Origin: Hyphomicrobiales bacterium
GTDB taxonomy: Bacteria > Pseudomonadota > Alphaproteobacteria > Rhizobiales > Beijerinckiaceae
NCBI GenBank assembly: GCA_026400535.1
Contig: JAPLOU010000032.1
Coordinates: 1-47,665, forward strand
DNA length: 47,665 bases
Direction: 5' to 3'
Positions 31,705 through 40,247 of this stretch are shown one piece after another. The notes beneath the pieces are model-generated. The model did not search any database, had not been told where the DNA came from, and worked only from the letters and a program-made list of their open reading frames with translations. Both the position numbers and the translations under genes were made by a program. Each line of letters starts with the position of its first letter. The first letter of the stretch is position 1.

Positions 31705-32582
31705 TGGCCGATAAAGCGCGTGAACTCGTTGATGCCGACAGCGCGGTACATCTGGCGGATCACGTCATAGTCACGGTCCGCAACGTTCGGCAGGAATGTG
31801 CCGCCGTTCCAGCGGGCATTGGCCTCGACCTGGAGCACCGCCTGCAGGAGCGGGCCGGCATGGTCGATGAAGGCCTTGCGCACCTGGCCGACCATGTCGG
31901 CGGATACACTTGGCGCAGCGATGATCAGATCATCCGGCAGGTCGCGCCCACGACCGATGACGCCGAGCTTCACATCCGGCACGGCGCGGCGGATCTGCTG
32001 GATATGGGTGAGGTTCATGCCGATTGCGGCAAGGTCCCCACGGCGAAGCGCCTCGACGGCCACGTTGCGGCGCAGGAACAGCGCCTCGAAGTCGCGCCCA
32101 TAGGCGAGGCCGGCATCGGCCAGGATCTGCGCCGGACCGAGATGCTGGGAGGTCGAGCCGATCTCGCCGAACGAGATCTTCTTGCCCTTGAGGTCGGCGA
32201 GTTGCTTGATCGGACCCTCCGCCAGCACGACGACCTGCGAGAAGTAATCCGGACGCTGCCAGATCACGACAGGCTGGACAGCCGGCATCCGGGCCTTGAA
32301 GACAACATATTCAGCCGGCCCGGTCAGCACGAGATCGACCTGATTGGCGTTCATCGCTTCGACGGCCGAGGTGCGGCCCGACACCGGGAACAGCGCCATC
32401 TCGACATTGGGCATCACCTTCTCGAACGCGGCCTTGAACGGCCCGAACTCGCGCTGAAGGTTCTCAGAGCCATCCACATCGGTGACGGCAAAACGCAGGC
32501 GCTGGCGGGTCTGGCCCAAGGCCGGAGCCGCAGCGGCGGCCGTCAAGATGGCGGCGGTGGCGATGAGGTCACGGCGGTTCAT
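31701..32582 (-). CDS. phnD: Phosphonate ABC transporter substrate-binding protein PhnD
   Basis: A 293-residue periplasmic protein with a signal peptide (RRDLIATAAILTAAAAAPAL, cut near ALGQ). The fold is PhnD/SsuA-like: VDLVLTGPAEYVVFKAR places the usual oxyanion-binding segment, and KGKKISFGEIGSTSQHLGPA is the second phosphonate-contact loop (Ser/Thr-Ser-x-x-H). AGGAG precedes the ATG by 7 bases. First gene of phnD-phnC-phnE; the promoter region is shared with divergent phnM and contains a PhoB-box-like repeat. Confidence 0.93.
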   Translation of the reverse strand: MNRRDLIATAAILTAAAAAPALGQTRQRLRFAVTDVDGSENLQREFGPFKAAFEKVMPNVEMALFPVSGRTSAVEAMNANQVDLVLTGPAEYVVFKARMPAVQPVVIWQRPDYFSQVVVLAEGPIKQLADLKGKKISFGEIGSTSQHLGPAQILADAGLAYGRDFEALFLRRNVAVEALRRGDLAAIGMNLTHIQQIRRAVPDVKLGVIGRGRDLPDDLIIAAPSVSADMVGQVRKAFIDHAGPLLQAVLQVEANARWNGGTFLPNVADRDYDVIRQMYRAVGINEFTRFIGQ

Positions 32583-32652
32583 GGAGCGGCTCCTGAAGCT
32601 GACAAGGATCGAAACTGTGATCGACGTGACAACATCGCGGCATGACGCACTG

Positions 32653-32670
32653 ATGACATCTGCATGTCAT
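32653..32670. promoter_or_regulatory. Palindrome overlapping the PhoB-box-like repeat
   Basis: ATGACAT-CTGC-ATGTCAT, a perfect 7+4+7 dyad in the phnD/phnM divergent region. Its right arm is also the first half of the direct repeat at 32664-32681, so three TGTCA half-sites lie together, one facing phnD and two facing phnM. It could equally be a repressor site. Confidence 0.5.
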
Positions 32671-32681
32671 GTCGATGTCAC
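32664..32681 (+). promoter_or_regulatory. PhoB-box-like direct repeat
   Basis: ATGTCAT-GTCG-ATGTCAC is two 7-base units separated by 4 bases, the exact architecture of a Pho box (CTGTCAT-N4-CTGTCAT type), with one mismatch in the first unit and two in the second. The spacer is not AT-rich as usual. It sits 101 bases before the phnM start and 82 bases from the phnD start, suggesting phosphate-starvation control of both directions. Confidence 0.55.
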
Positions 32682-32781
32682 CCGGCCGGTTCATGGAGCT
32701 GTTCACGCAACCGGACGGACTGATCTCATGACCATCGAAGCTGGCAATCTCACTGCAGGCCGCGTTCTGGAGGGACGGCCG

Positions 32782-33942
32782 ATGCGCCCGATCAGGATCG
32801 TGCGCGGGCATGTTCTGACCGGAGGAGCTTTTGCCAGCACGGATGTGGCGATCGCCGATGGCCTGATCACCGACAGCCTCGGGGCCACGGCAGATGCGCT
32901 GACCATCGATGCACAGGGGCTTCATGTCCTTCCCGGCATTATCGATATCCATGGCGACGGCTTCGAGCGGCTGCTCCATCCGCGTCCCGCCGTGGCCATT
33001 GATCCCCTGATTGCGCTGCTGGAGGCAGACCGGCAATTCATCTCAAATGGTATCACCACGGCCTACCATTCCGTCACGTGGTCCTGGGAGGGCGGGACGC
33101 GCGGAGCGGAGGCGGCGTTGTCGATCCTCGAAGCAATCGCCGCTCTCAGGCCGCATATGCTGGCTGACACGCGCTATCATCTGCGCCACGAAACCTACAA
33201 TCTCGACGCCGAGCAGGTCATCCTCGACTGGATCGAGGAGGGACGCATCGATTGCATGGCCTTCAACGACCATATGGCCGGGACAATCAAACAGCGTCAC
33301 CGCCCCGACAAGATGGCGGGCATGATCACGCGGTCGGGCTTGAGCGAAGCGCAATTCCACGCCCTGATCGAGCGCGTGCATGCCAGAGCCGACGAGGTGC
33401 CGGCATCGATCGCGCGGCTGGCCGCCGCTGCGCGCCGGGCCGGACTGCCCATGCTGTCCCATGATGACATGACGCCGCAGATGCGTGGCTGGTATCGTGA
33501 ACACGGCTGCGTGATCGCCGAGTTTCCGATCAATGTGGAAACGACGGAGGCCGCTGCCGATGCCGGCGATCCGATCGTCTTCGGTGCGCCAAACGTGATC
33601 CGCGGCGGGTCCCACACGGGGTGTCCATCGGCAGCAGCGATGGCCGCCCGGCGCCTTTGCACCGTACTCGCTTCGGATTACTACTATCCGGCACTCCCGT
33701 TGGCGCCTTTCCGGCTGTCGGCGCTAGGCATCCTGCCGCTCGCCGAAGCGTGGGGACTGGTTTCAAGCGGCCCAGCCCATGCCCTCGGCCTGAACGACCG
33801 GGGCCGCATTGAACCGGGGCTGCGGGCGGATCTCGTGCTGATCGAAGAACGATCGCCGCTTCCGCCGCGGATTGTCGGCACGATCTGTGGCGGCAGATTG
33901 GCTTACATGAGCAATGCCGGACGCGTCGTCAGCGGTGGCTGA
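32782..33942 (+). CDS. phnM: PhnM-type amidohydrolase (alpha-D-ribose 1-methylphosphonate 5-triphosphate diphosphatase family)
   Basis: A 386-residue amidohydrolase-superfamily enzyme. The PhnM pattern is clear: LPGIIDIHGDGFERLLHPRP (His57, Asp59 and following), TAYHSVTWSWEGG, FNDHMAGTIKQRH, LSHDDMT and SDYYYPALPLAPF, all near metal ligands. PhnM removes pyrophosphate from ribose 1-alkylphosphonate 5-triphosphate in the C-P lyase pathway. The start at 32782 has GGAGGG 7 bases upstream; an in-frame ATG at 32728 has a poor site. It is divergent from phnDCE and followed by ugpB. The C-P lyase core genes phnG-L are not in the window, so the context is incomplete. Confidence 0.9.
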   Translation: MRPIRIVRGHVLTGGAFASTDVAIADGLITDSLGATADALTIDAQGLHVLPGIIDIHGDGFERLLHPRPAVAIDPLIALLEADRQFISNGITTAYHSVTWSWEGGTRGAEAALSILEAIAALRPHMLADTRYHLRHETYNLDAEQVILDWIEEGRIDCMAFNDHMAGTIKQRHRPDKMAGMITRSGLSEAQFHALIERVHARADEVPASIARLAAAARRAGLPMLSHDDMTPQMRGWYREHGCVIAEFPINVETTEAAADAGDPIVFGAPNVIRGGSHTGCPSAAAMAARRLCTVLASDYYYPALPLAPFRLSALGILPLAEAWGLVSSGPAHALGLNDRGRIEPGLRADLVLIEERSPLPPRIVGTICGGRLAYMSNAGRVVSGG

Positions 33943-34072
33943 CGCCGTGTCTGTTGCGCTTCTTTCATCCGGCTGAAGCCGAACTGCCACAAATCCTCAA
34001 TGTGCCCGTCATGTCGGGGTTCTAGGGAAGCACGTCGCCGGGCACACGCGCTCGGCCAATGAGGGTCATCCC

Positions 34073-35410
34073 ATGGCAAGAAACCGTCTCAGCATTGCAG
34101 CCCTTGCGCTGGCTGCCACCATCGGTGCCGCGCAGGCACAAACACCACGGGTCAAGTTCGAGTATTGGTATGGCCTCACGGGTCAACTCGGCGAGGTCAT
34201 GGCGGAGCATTGCAAGCGCTTCAACGAGTCCCAGACGAAATTCGAGGCGGTTTGCGTTGGCCAAGGTGGTTACGACCGTGCCGAACAGAACACCATCGCC
34301 GCCTTCCGGGCCCGCCAGCATCCCACCATCGTCCAGATCTACGATGCCGGAACGGTCAATTTCATGCTGTCCCAGGCAACCTACAATGCAGTCCAGTTCG
34401 CCAAGGACTTCAAGATGAAAATCGACTGGAACGATTACTTCCCGGGCATCCGTTCCTACTACGCCACATCGAAGGGCGAGATGTGGTCCTTCCCCTACAA
34501 CTCCTCCAGTGCGGTGATGTACTGGAATCGCGCCGAGTGGGCCAAGATTGGCCGCACCGAGCCGCCGGCCACCTGGGAGCAGTTTGAGCGCGACATGCGC
34601 GCGCTCAAGGCCGCAGGTCATTCCTGCGCTTATGCCTTCGACTTCGATACCTGGCAGTCGATGGAACAACTGTCCGCCATCCACAACCAGCCGATTGCCA
34701 CCATGGGCAATGGCTATGAGGGTCTGAACGCGGAACTGGTGATCAACCAGGGCATCTTCCCGCGCCATGTGGCCAACCTGAAGAAGTGGCAGGACGAGGG
34801 CCTCGCCCGCGTGCAGACCGCCCAGACCGGGAAGACCATCGTTCAGGCCTTCGCGGACGGCACCTGCGCCTCGATGCTGTCGTCGATTGCCAACCACGGC
34901 GTCGTTGGCGACACAGGCCGCCCCGGCCTCGACTGGGCAGTGGCGATGATCCCGGTCTACGAAGGTTTCACCCGCCACAACTCGCTGGTCGGCGGCGCCT
35001 CGCTCTGGGTGATGGCGAACAAGTCGAAGGAGGAATACGAGGCCGCTGCTGCCTTCCTCGACTTCGTGCTGACCCCCGCTGAAGTGAAGTGGATGCCGAA
35101 CGTGACCGGTTACATCCCGATCACGGTTCCGGCCTTCAACCAGATGCGCGACGAAGGCTTCTACGCCCAGCCGAAGTTCAAGGGCCGCGAAGTGTCCATG
35201 CAGTCCCTGACCTTCACCCCGCCGACCAAGAACACCAGCGGGATCCGTCTTGGCAACTTCACCTCGATCCGCTCCGAGGTGCGTTCGGAACTCGAAGCCA
35301 TCATGAATGGTCAGAAGACGGTTGAAGTCGGCCTTAACGATGCGGTCGCGCGCTCAAACCAGATCCTGCGTCGCTTCGAGCAGACCTTCCGCGGCCGCAC
35401 CCTGCCCTGA
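34073..35410 (+). CDS. ugpB: sn-Glycerol-3-phosphate ABC transporter substrate-binding protein UgpB
   Basis: A 445-residue periplasmic protein with a Sec signal peptide (LSIAALALAATIGAAQAQ). It follows E. coli UgpB through its length: FEYWYGLTGQLGEVMAEHCK at the start of lobe one, QIYDAGTVNFML, SFPYNSSSAVMYWNRAEW, VGGASLWVMANKSKEEYEAA, MPNVTGYIPITVPAFNQMRD and IRLGNFTSIRSEVRSELEAI near the end. UgpB binds glycerol-3-phosphate and glycerophosphocholine. A GAGGG site lies 7 bases before the ATG. It follows phnM by 130 bases on the same strand and leads ugpA-ugpE-ugpC. Confidence 0.93.
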   Translation: MARNRLSIAALALAATIGAAQAQTPRVKFEYWYGLTGQLGEVMAEHCKRFNESQTKFEAVCVGQGGYDRAEQNTIAAFRARQHPTIVQIYDAGTVNFMLSQATYNAVQFAKDFKMKIDWNDYFPGIRSYYATSKGEMWSFPYNSSSAVMYWNRAEWAKIGRTEPPATWEQFERDMRALKAAGHSCAYAFDFDTWQSMEQLSAIHNQPIATMGNGYEGLNAELVINQGIFPRHVANLKKWQDEGLARVQTAQTGKTIVQAFADGTCASMLSSIANHGVVGDTGRPGLDWAVAMIPVYEGFTRHNSLVGGASLWVMANKSKEEYEAAAAFLDFVLTPAEVKWMPNVTGYIPITVPAFNQMRDEGFYAQPKFKGREVSMQSLTFTPPTKNTSGIRLGNFTSIRSEVRSELEAIMNGQKTVEVGLNDAVARSNQILRRFEQTFRGRTLP

Positions 35411-35428
35411 TCAGGCGATTTCCTCCTG

Positions 35429-35454
35429 CAGCCGGGCGCCCCCGCGCCCGGCTG
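35429..35454 (+). terminator. Stable stem-loop between ugpB and ugpA
   Basis: CAGCCGGGCGC (35429-35439) pairs perfectly with GCGCCCGGCTG (35444-35454) around a CCCC loop. There is no T-run, so it is more likely an mRNA-stabilising or attenuating hairpin that raises UgpB over the membrane subunits, as known after malE, than a full terminator. Confidence 0.6.
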
Positions 35455-35500
35455 TCCTGGCTTTCTCGGACGCGGCACCTCATGCCGCCGGGACCACGAC

Positions 35501-36388
35501 ATGACCGGAAAGCGCGTCACCTTCTCCAACACCTGGCTTGCCGGACTGCTGATCGCGCCCCAGCTCATCCTCGTGTTCACCTTCTTCTACTGGCCGGCAG
35601 GCGAGGCGCTCTACTGGTCGTTCACGCTGGAGCCTCCATTCGGCGGCGAGAACCAGTGGGTCGGCTGGCAGAACTTCAAGACGGTGTTCGAGGATCCGCT
35701 CTACTGGAACTCGGTGCGCATTTCAGTCATTTTCGCCCTGTCCTCGACGGTGCTGGCGATGGGCATCGCGCTCGTGCTCGCCGTCTTTGTCGACCGCCGC
35801 CTGCCGGGCTATCAGGCGTATCGCTTCATGTACTTCTGGCCCTATGCCGTGGCCGCACCTGCAGTCGGCCTCGCCTTCCGCTTCATCTTCGCGCCAGATG
35901 CCGGCTTCGTCTCCGCTCTCAACCAGTGGTATCCCGGCATCTGGAACCCGGCGCGCAATGGCGTTGATGCGGTCATCCTGATCACGCTGGCCAATGCCTG
36001 GTCGATGGTGGCCTACAACTTCATCTTCTTCCTTGCCGGACTGCAATCCATTCCGCGCACATTGACGGAAGCCGCCGCCATGGATGGCTCGGGCGTGCTG
36101 CGCCGCATCGCCGACATCCAGTTTCCGCTGCTTGCGCCGACCTTCTTCTTTCTGGTCGTGATCAATCTGACCGACAGTTTCGTGAACTCGTTCGGCATCG
36201 TCGACATCACCACTGCAGGCGGGCCGGCGCGTGCGACTGACCTGATGGTCTACAAGATCTATTCCGACGGCTTCAAGGGCAAGGACTACTCGCTCGCCGC
36301 AGCCCAATCGCTTGTCCTGATGCTGCTGGTGATCAGCCTGACCTTCATCCAGTTCAGGTTCGTCGAACGCCGCGTTCACTACAGCTGA
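35501..36388 (+). CDS. ugpA: sn-Glycerol-3-phosphate ABC transporter permease UgpA
   Basis: A 295-residue permease of the MalF/UgpA type with six membrane segments, beginning LAGLLIAPQLILVFTFFYWP. The EAA loop reads TLTEAAAMDGSGVLRRIADI (about 187-206), ending in FPLLAP. The UgpA phrase FVNSFGIVDITTAGGPARAT is present near 226. It follows ugpB after 90 bases containing a hairpin, and ugpE starts 8 bases after its stop. Confidence 0.94.
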   Translation: MTGKRVTFSNTWLAGLLIAPQLILVFTFFYWPAGEALYWSFTLEPPFGGENQWVGWQNFKTVFEDPLYWNSVRISVIFALSSTVLAMGIALVLAVFVDRRLPGYQAYRFMYFWPYAVAAPAVGLAFRFIFAPDAGFVSALNQWYPGIWNPARNGVDAVILITLANAWSMVAYNFIFFLAGLQSIPRTLTEAAAMDGSGVLRRIADIQFPLLAPTFFFLVVINLTDSFVNSFGIVDITTAGGPARATDLMVYKIYSDGFKGKDYSLAAAQSLVLMLLVISLTFIQFRFVERRVHYS

Positions 36389-36395
36389 GGTTGCC

Positions 36396-37322
36396 ATGGT
36401 TGAACGGACCCCCATCCTGAACATCCTGACGCACCTGATCCTGCTGACCGGGTTGATCATGCTGCTGGTGCCGCTCTGGATCGTCTTCGTTGCGTCCACG
36501 CATGACTTCCGGACCGTCAACACCGTGCCGATGACGCTCTGGCCCGGCAACCAGATGATCGAGAACTACACGCTTGCGTGGAACCAGTCAGGCTTTGGCC
36601 CGAAAATGCTCAACTCCTTCATCGTTGCCATCGGCGTCACCGCCGGCAAAATCGCGATCGCGGCGATTTCGGCCTATTCGATCGTCTATTTCAACTACCG
36701 TTTCCGCAGTCTGTTCTTCTGGATGATCTTCGTCACGCTGATGTTGCCGCTGGAAGTGCGCATCGTGCCGACCTATGCGGTCGCTGCCAATGTCCTGCGT
36801 CCCTATCAGGAGCTTCTCGACCTTGTGGGCCTGACCAGCCTGGTGAACACGGTCGCTGGCATCCGCCTCGCCCTGCCGGAGTGGTCGATGCTGAACAGCT
36901 ACACCGGGCTGATCCTGCCGCTGATCGCCACTGCCACCGGCACCTTTCTCTATCGCCAGTTCTATCTCACCGTGCCGGACGAACTCGCCGAAGCCGCCAA
37001 GATGGATGGCGCGGGCCCACTGCGCTTTTTCTGGGATGTGCTCTTGCCACTGTCCAAGACGAACATGGCGGCGCTCGGCACGATCATGTTCGTCTACGCA
37101 TGGAACCAGTATCTCTGGCCGCTGCTGATCGTCACCGACATCGCCAACTATGGCACCGCTGTCATGCAGCTCCAGCGCATCGTGCCCGGCCCCCTGTTCG
37201 GCGAGCCGCCGCGCTGGCACATCGCCATGGCGGGGACGCTCATGGTGATGACCCCGCCCCTGCTGGTGGTGATCTTCATGCAGCGCTGGTTCGTGCGCGG
37301 CCTTGTGTCAACCGACAAGTAG
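36396..37322 (+). CDS. ugpE: sn-Glycerol-3-phosphate ABC transporter permease UgpE
   Basis: A 308-residue permease of the MalG/UgpE type with six membrane segments. [20 protein letters not shown] is the conserved loop after helix three. The EAA motif is [20 protein letters not shown] (about 196-215), then [28 protein letters not shown] near 255-275 is characteristic of UgpE. It starts 8 bases after ugpA with a GAGG site, and precedes ugpC by 12 bases. An insertion of extra residues around 140-175 makes it slightly longer than E. coli UgpE. Confidence 0.94.
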   Translation: MVERTPILNILTHLILLTGLIMLLVPLWIVFVASTHDFRTVNTVPMTLWPGNQMIENYTLAWNQSGFGPKMLNSFIVAIGVTAGKIAIAAISAYSIVYFNYRFRSLFFWMIFVTLMLPLEVRIVPTYAVAANVLRPYQELLDLVGLTSLVNTVAGIRLALPEWSMLNSYTGLILPLIATATGTFLYRQFYLTVPDELAEAAKMDGAGPLRFFWDVLLPLSKTNMAALGTIMFVYAWNQYLWPLLIVTDIANYGTAVMQLQRIVPGPLFGEPPRWHIAMAGTLMVMTPPLLVVIFMQRWFVRGLVSTDK

Positions 37323-37333
37323 GAGCGACGGCG

Positions 37334-38482
37334 ATGGCCCGCATCGATATCCGCAACGTGACCAAGTTCTATGGCAAGACGCAGGTCGTCCATGGCGTTG
37401 ACTTCACCATCAACGACGGCGAGTTCGTCGTGATCCTTGGCCCCTCAGGCTGCGGGAAATCCACCCTTCTCAGGATGATCGCCGGACTGGAGGAAATCTC
37501 TGGCGGGACGATCTGCATCGCCGGCGATGTTGTAAATGACAAGGAGCCACGTGAGCGCGGCTGCGCCATGGTCTTCCAGAACTATGCGCTCTATCCGCAC
37601 ATGAGCGTGGCCGAGAACATCGGCTACGGGCTCAAGGTCGCGGGCGTGCCCAAGGCCGAGCGGCTTGTGCGGGTTCAGACCGTCGCCAGGACGGTTGGAC
37701 TCGATGCGTTTCTTGATCGCAAGCCGGGTCAACTGTCAGGCGGCCAGCGCCAGCGTGTCGCCATGGCGCGTGCCATGATCAAGGAGCCGAAAGTGTTCCT
37801 GTTCGATGAGCCTCTGTCGAACCTCGACGCCAAGCTCCGCGTGCAGATGCGGATCGAAATCCGCAAACTGCACCAGCGTCTGAAAGCCACCTCGGTTTTT
37901 GTCACACATGATCAGGTCGAGGCAATGACGCTGGCAGACAGGCTTGTCGTCATGAACAAAGGGGTGATCGAGCAGATCGGGGCGCCGAAGGATGTCTATG
38001 ACCGTCCGGCAAGCGTTTTCGTCGCAGCCTTCATCGGCGCGCCCGGCCTTAATCTGCTGCCAGCGACCATCAGCTCCGATGGCCATTCACTGACACTCGC
38101 CGATGGCCAGCGGCTCGGCGTTGAGACTGCGCGCTATCCGGCGCTGAAGCCCGGCCCCGTCACCCTGGGGCTTCGCGCCGAAGCCCTGAACATCCGGCCA
38201 CAAGGCCATGTCACCGGGCAAGGTACGCTGAAGGCCACTTTTGATTTTGCCGAGGAACTGGGCGTCGGACAGCACATCCACGCTGAAGTCGCCGGCAGCC
38301 CGATTGTGATCCACGTGGACGGCCGACATCCCTACACATACAATGACGTGCTCAGTATCGAGGTCTCGCCCCGCGACCTGCAGCTCTTCGAAACGAAGAC
38401 GGGCTTGCGCATTGCAGAGGTCAACGCGCCTGTTCCCGCCACGTCACGCGACCAACCGTTCGTATTGGATGCATTGGCCTGA
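37334..38482 (+). CDS. ugpC: sn-Glycerol-3-phosphate ABC transporter ATPase UgpC
   Basis: A 382-residue MalK-type ATPase. Walker A GPSGCGKS is at 36-43, [10 protein letters not shown] at 81-90, [14 protein letters not shown] from 134, Walker [16 protein letters not shown] from 155 and the H-loop in [12 protein letters not shown]. Residues from about 240 on form the OB-fold regulatory domain. The ATG at 37334 has AGGAG 9 bases upstream. It is the last gene of ugpBAEC; after it comes a 920-base region without an intact gene. Confidence 0.95.
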   Translation: MARIDIRNVTKFYGKTQVVHGVDFTINDGEFVVILGPSGCGKSTLLRMIAGLEEISGGTICIAGDVVNDKEPRERGCAMVFQNYALYPHMSVAENIGYGLKVAGVPKAERLVRVQTVARTVGLDAFLDRKPGQLSGGQRQRVAMARAMIKEPKVFLFDEPLSNLDAKLRVQMRIEIRKLHQRLKATSVFVTHDQVEAMTLADRLVVMNKGVIEQIGAPKDVYDRPASVFVAAFIGAPGLNLLPATISSDGHSLTLADGQRLGVETARYPALKPGPVTLGLRAEALNIRPQGHVTGQGTLKATFDFAEELGVGQHIHAEVAGSPIVIHVDGRHPYTYNDVLSIEVSPRDLQLFETKTGLRIAEVNAPVPATSRDQPFVLDALA

Positions 38483-39403
38483 CGGAAAATCCAGCGCTGC
38501 GGCTTGGCGTCGACAGCCTGCGTACCACGCGCACCTTACCGATCGTCACCACAGCGGCGGCTCCGCCGGCCAAGGACAAGGACGCAGACGGCGATCCACT
38601 GACGATCACCCGCATTGATGCCATCGCGCAGGCAGCGCGGTCGCGTGCGACGCCGCTGCCGGCCAGGTCTGCTTCATCCCGACCAACTCCATCGTTGGCC
38701 CCGCGTTCCTCGCCTCATCCGTCAGCGACGGCACGGTCGGGGTCAGGCGTCGGACCGGATGGCCAGCGACCCAGCTTCCACGGAACCGGTGCAGTGCAGA
38801 ATGGCCTGCTTCAGACGGGCCACGCGCCCCAGACAGTGATCTTCATGCCGACTGCGGGGTTCACCGGCCAGGGCCTGTTTGCCTTCGCCTCATTTTCCCG
38901 CGGCAGGGTACTGACCGCCATGATCAGGGTGACCGTCAGCGAAACGCCTGCGGACGTGATCAGGACGCTTGCTGAGGAGATGCAGTTCGCCTCGCCGTCG
39001 TCGCCATTGCGGGGCATAGCGAGCCAGGCGACGCGGTGCGGCAGCCGGTGCTGGTCGTGCTGCCTGCCGCTGCGGCGCAGCTGCTGACATCGGGCGACGT
39101 GATCTCGGTTGCCGGCGCATTGGGCGAGACCGACCGGCTGCAGGCGTCGAGCCTCGGTCTGCTGTCGTCCGCGGCGCGCCGGGCGGGTTCCCGGACGGAG
39201 CGCAGGCGCATCGAGGGCGCGTCGCGCCATCCGGGTTCCTCAGCACCGATTTCGCCGACATGGCGGGGCCTGACATCGGCGCCTTCGACGCCGCCGAATG
39301 GTGAGGGCAGGCGCTGGCGACGTGCCTGTAAAGCCGCGGTTTCCTACACTTTCTTAACCGCGCTGCGGCAGGCTGAGGGGGTCTGTTTCATCTGGGCCCT
39401 GCC
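38483..39403 (+). pseudogene. Decayed cadherin-like/Ig-like repeat protein
   Basis: No intact gene lies in these 920 bases. On the plus strand, in shifting frames, fragments recall bacterial cadherin-like tandem repeats. KDKDADGDPLTITRIDAIA (from about 38573) is the calcium-binding DADGDPL start of such a repeat. A piece translating to GQVCFIPTN (about 38660) recalls the strand that follows in these repeats, and AVQNGLLQTGHAPQTVIFMP then TAGFTGQGLFAFASFS follow (about 38790-38900). A less repeat-like part, VLVVLPAAAAQLLTSGDVIS, lies at about 39045-39105. Start, stop and several frames are lost. Such repeats belong to large secreted adhesins. The identification rests on short motifs only. Confidence 0.45.
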
Positions 39404-40234
39404 ATGTCCGTCCTGCGGCTGTCCCGCACCATGAAGTTTGCCGCCGTCATGGTGGTCGCAAGTTCAGCGATCCTCAGTGGGCTGTCGCGCCCGCTGACTG
39501 CGCCGCTGCCGACCACGACCGCGATGGCCGAAATGACCTGGGTCGAGGTCAGGACAGCCATCCAGCACGGCTACGACACCGTTCTGGTGCCTTCGGGCGG
39601 GATCGAGCAGAGCGGTCCGCACATGATCCTCGACAAGCACCAGCATATCGTGGGGCTGACATCGCGGCTGATTGCCGAAGCCCATGGTCGCATGCTGGTG
39701 GCGCCCGTCATTTCGCTGGTCCCGCAAGGCGCATACGCGCCCGCCAGCGGCAACATGATCTATCCGGGCACGATCGGCGTGACGGAAGAGGTCTTCGCCG
39801 GCATGCTGGACGGCGTGGCGCGGAGCCTGAAAAGCGCGGGCTTCCGGCGCATCGTCTTCATCGCCGACCATGGCCAGAGCCAGAAAACCCAGGCCGAGGT
39901 GGCCGCGCGACTGACCCGCGAATGGGCTCAATCGGGAACCCGTGTCATCGCGCTTGGCGACTATTACAGCAAGGGGGACGCGGCGCAGCGGGCGCTGCTG
40001 GTCGCGCGGGGCGAGACCCCGGCCAGCATCGGCGATCATGCCGGGATGCAGGACACCGCCGAACTGATGTTCGCCCATGGCGCGGGCGTGAAGCCACAGC
40101 GGCTCGGTACCCTGACGCTCGAAGCCGACGGCGCCAGCGGGCAGCCCGACCGCGCGAGCGCCGAGCTGGGCAAACTCCTGATCGACCTCAAGGTCAAGGC
40201 TGCCCTGGCGCAGCTTGCCGCGCCGAATTCCTGA
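39404..40234 (+). CDS. Exported creatininase-family protein
   Basis: A 276-residue protein with an N-terminal hydrophobic signal or anchor (FAAVMVVASSAILSGLS). The remainder is the creatininase fold: VLVPSGGIEQSGPHMILDKH (Glu68, His73, Asp77, His79 around the metal site), SGNMIYPGTIGVTEEVFAGM, FRRIVFIADHGQSQKTQAEV and GDHAGMQDTAELMFAHG. Classical creatininase has EQHGPHLPL-x-TD; this one belongs to an exported subgroup with Ser and Lys changes, so creatinine hydrolysis is not implied. An alternative start at 39431 would shorten the signal. The following gene begins 14 bases after its stop. Confidence 0.85.
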   Translation: MSVLRLSRTMKFAAVMVVASSAILSGLSRPLTAPLPTTTAMAEMTWVEVRTAIQHGYDTVLVPSGGIEQSGPHMILDKHQHIVGLTSRLIAEAHGRMLVAPVISLVPQGAYAPASGNMIYPGTIGVTEEVFAGMLDGVARSLKSAGFRRIVFIADHGQSQKTQAEVAARLTREWAQSGTRVIALGDYYSKGDAAQRALLVARGETPASIGDHAGMQDTAELMFAHGAGVKPQRLGTLTLEADGASGQPDRASAELGKLLIDLKVKAALAQLAAPNS

Positions 40235-40247
40235 CAAGGGCCAGACC

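Noticed and set aside
33984..34001. Second Pho-box candidate ahead of ugpB (CTGCCAC-AAAT-CCTCAAT)
   Set aside because: The spacer is right, but the second unit matches the consensus poorly; too weak to claim.
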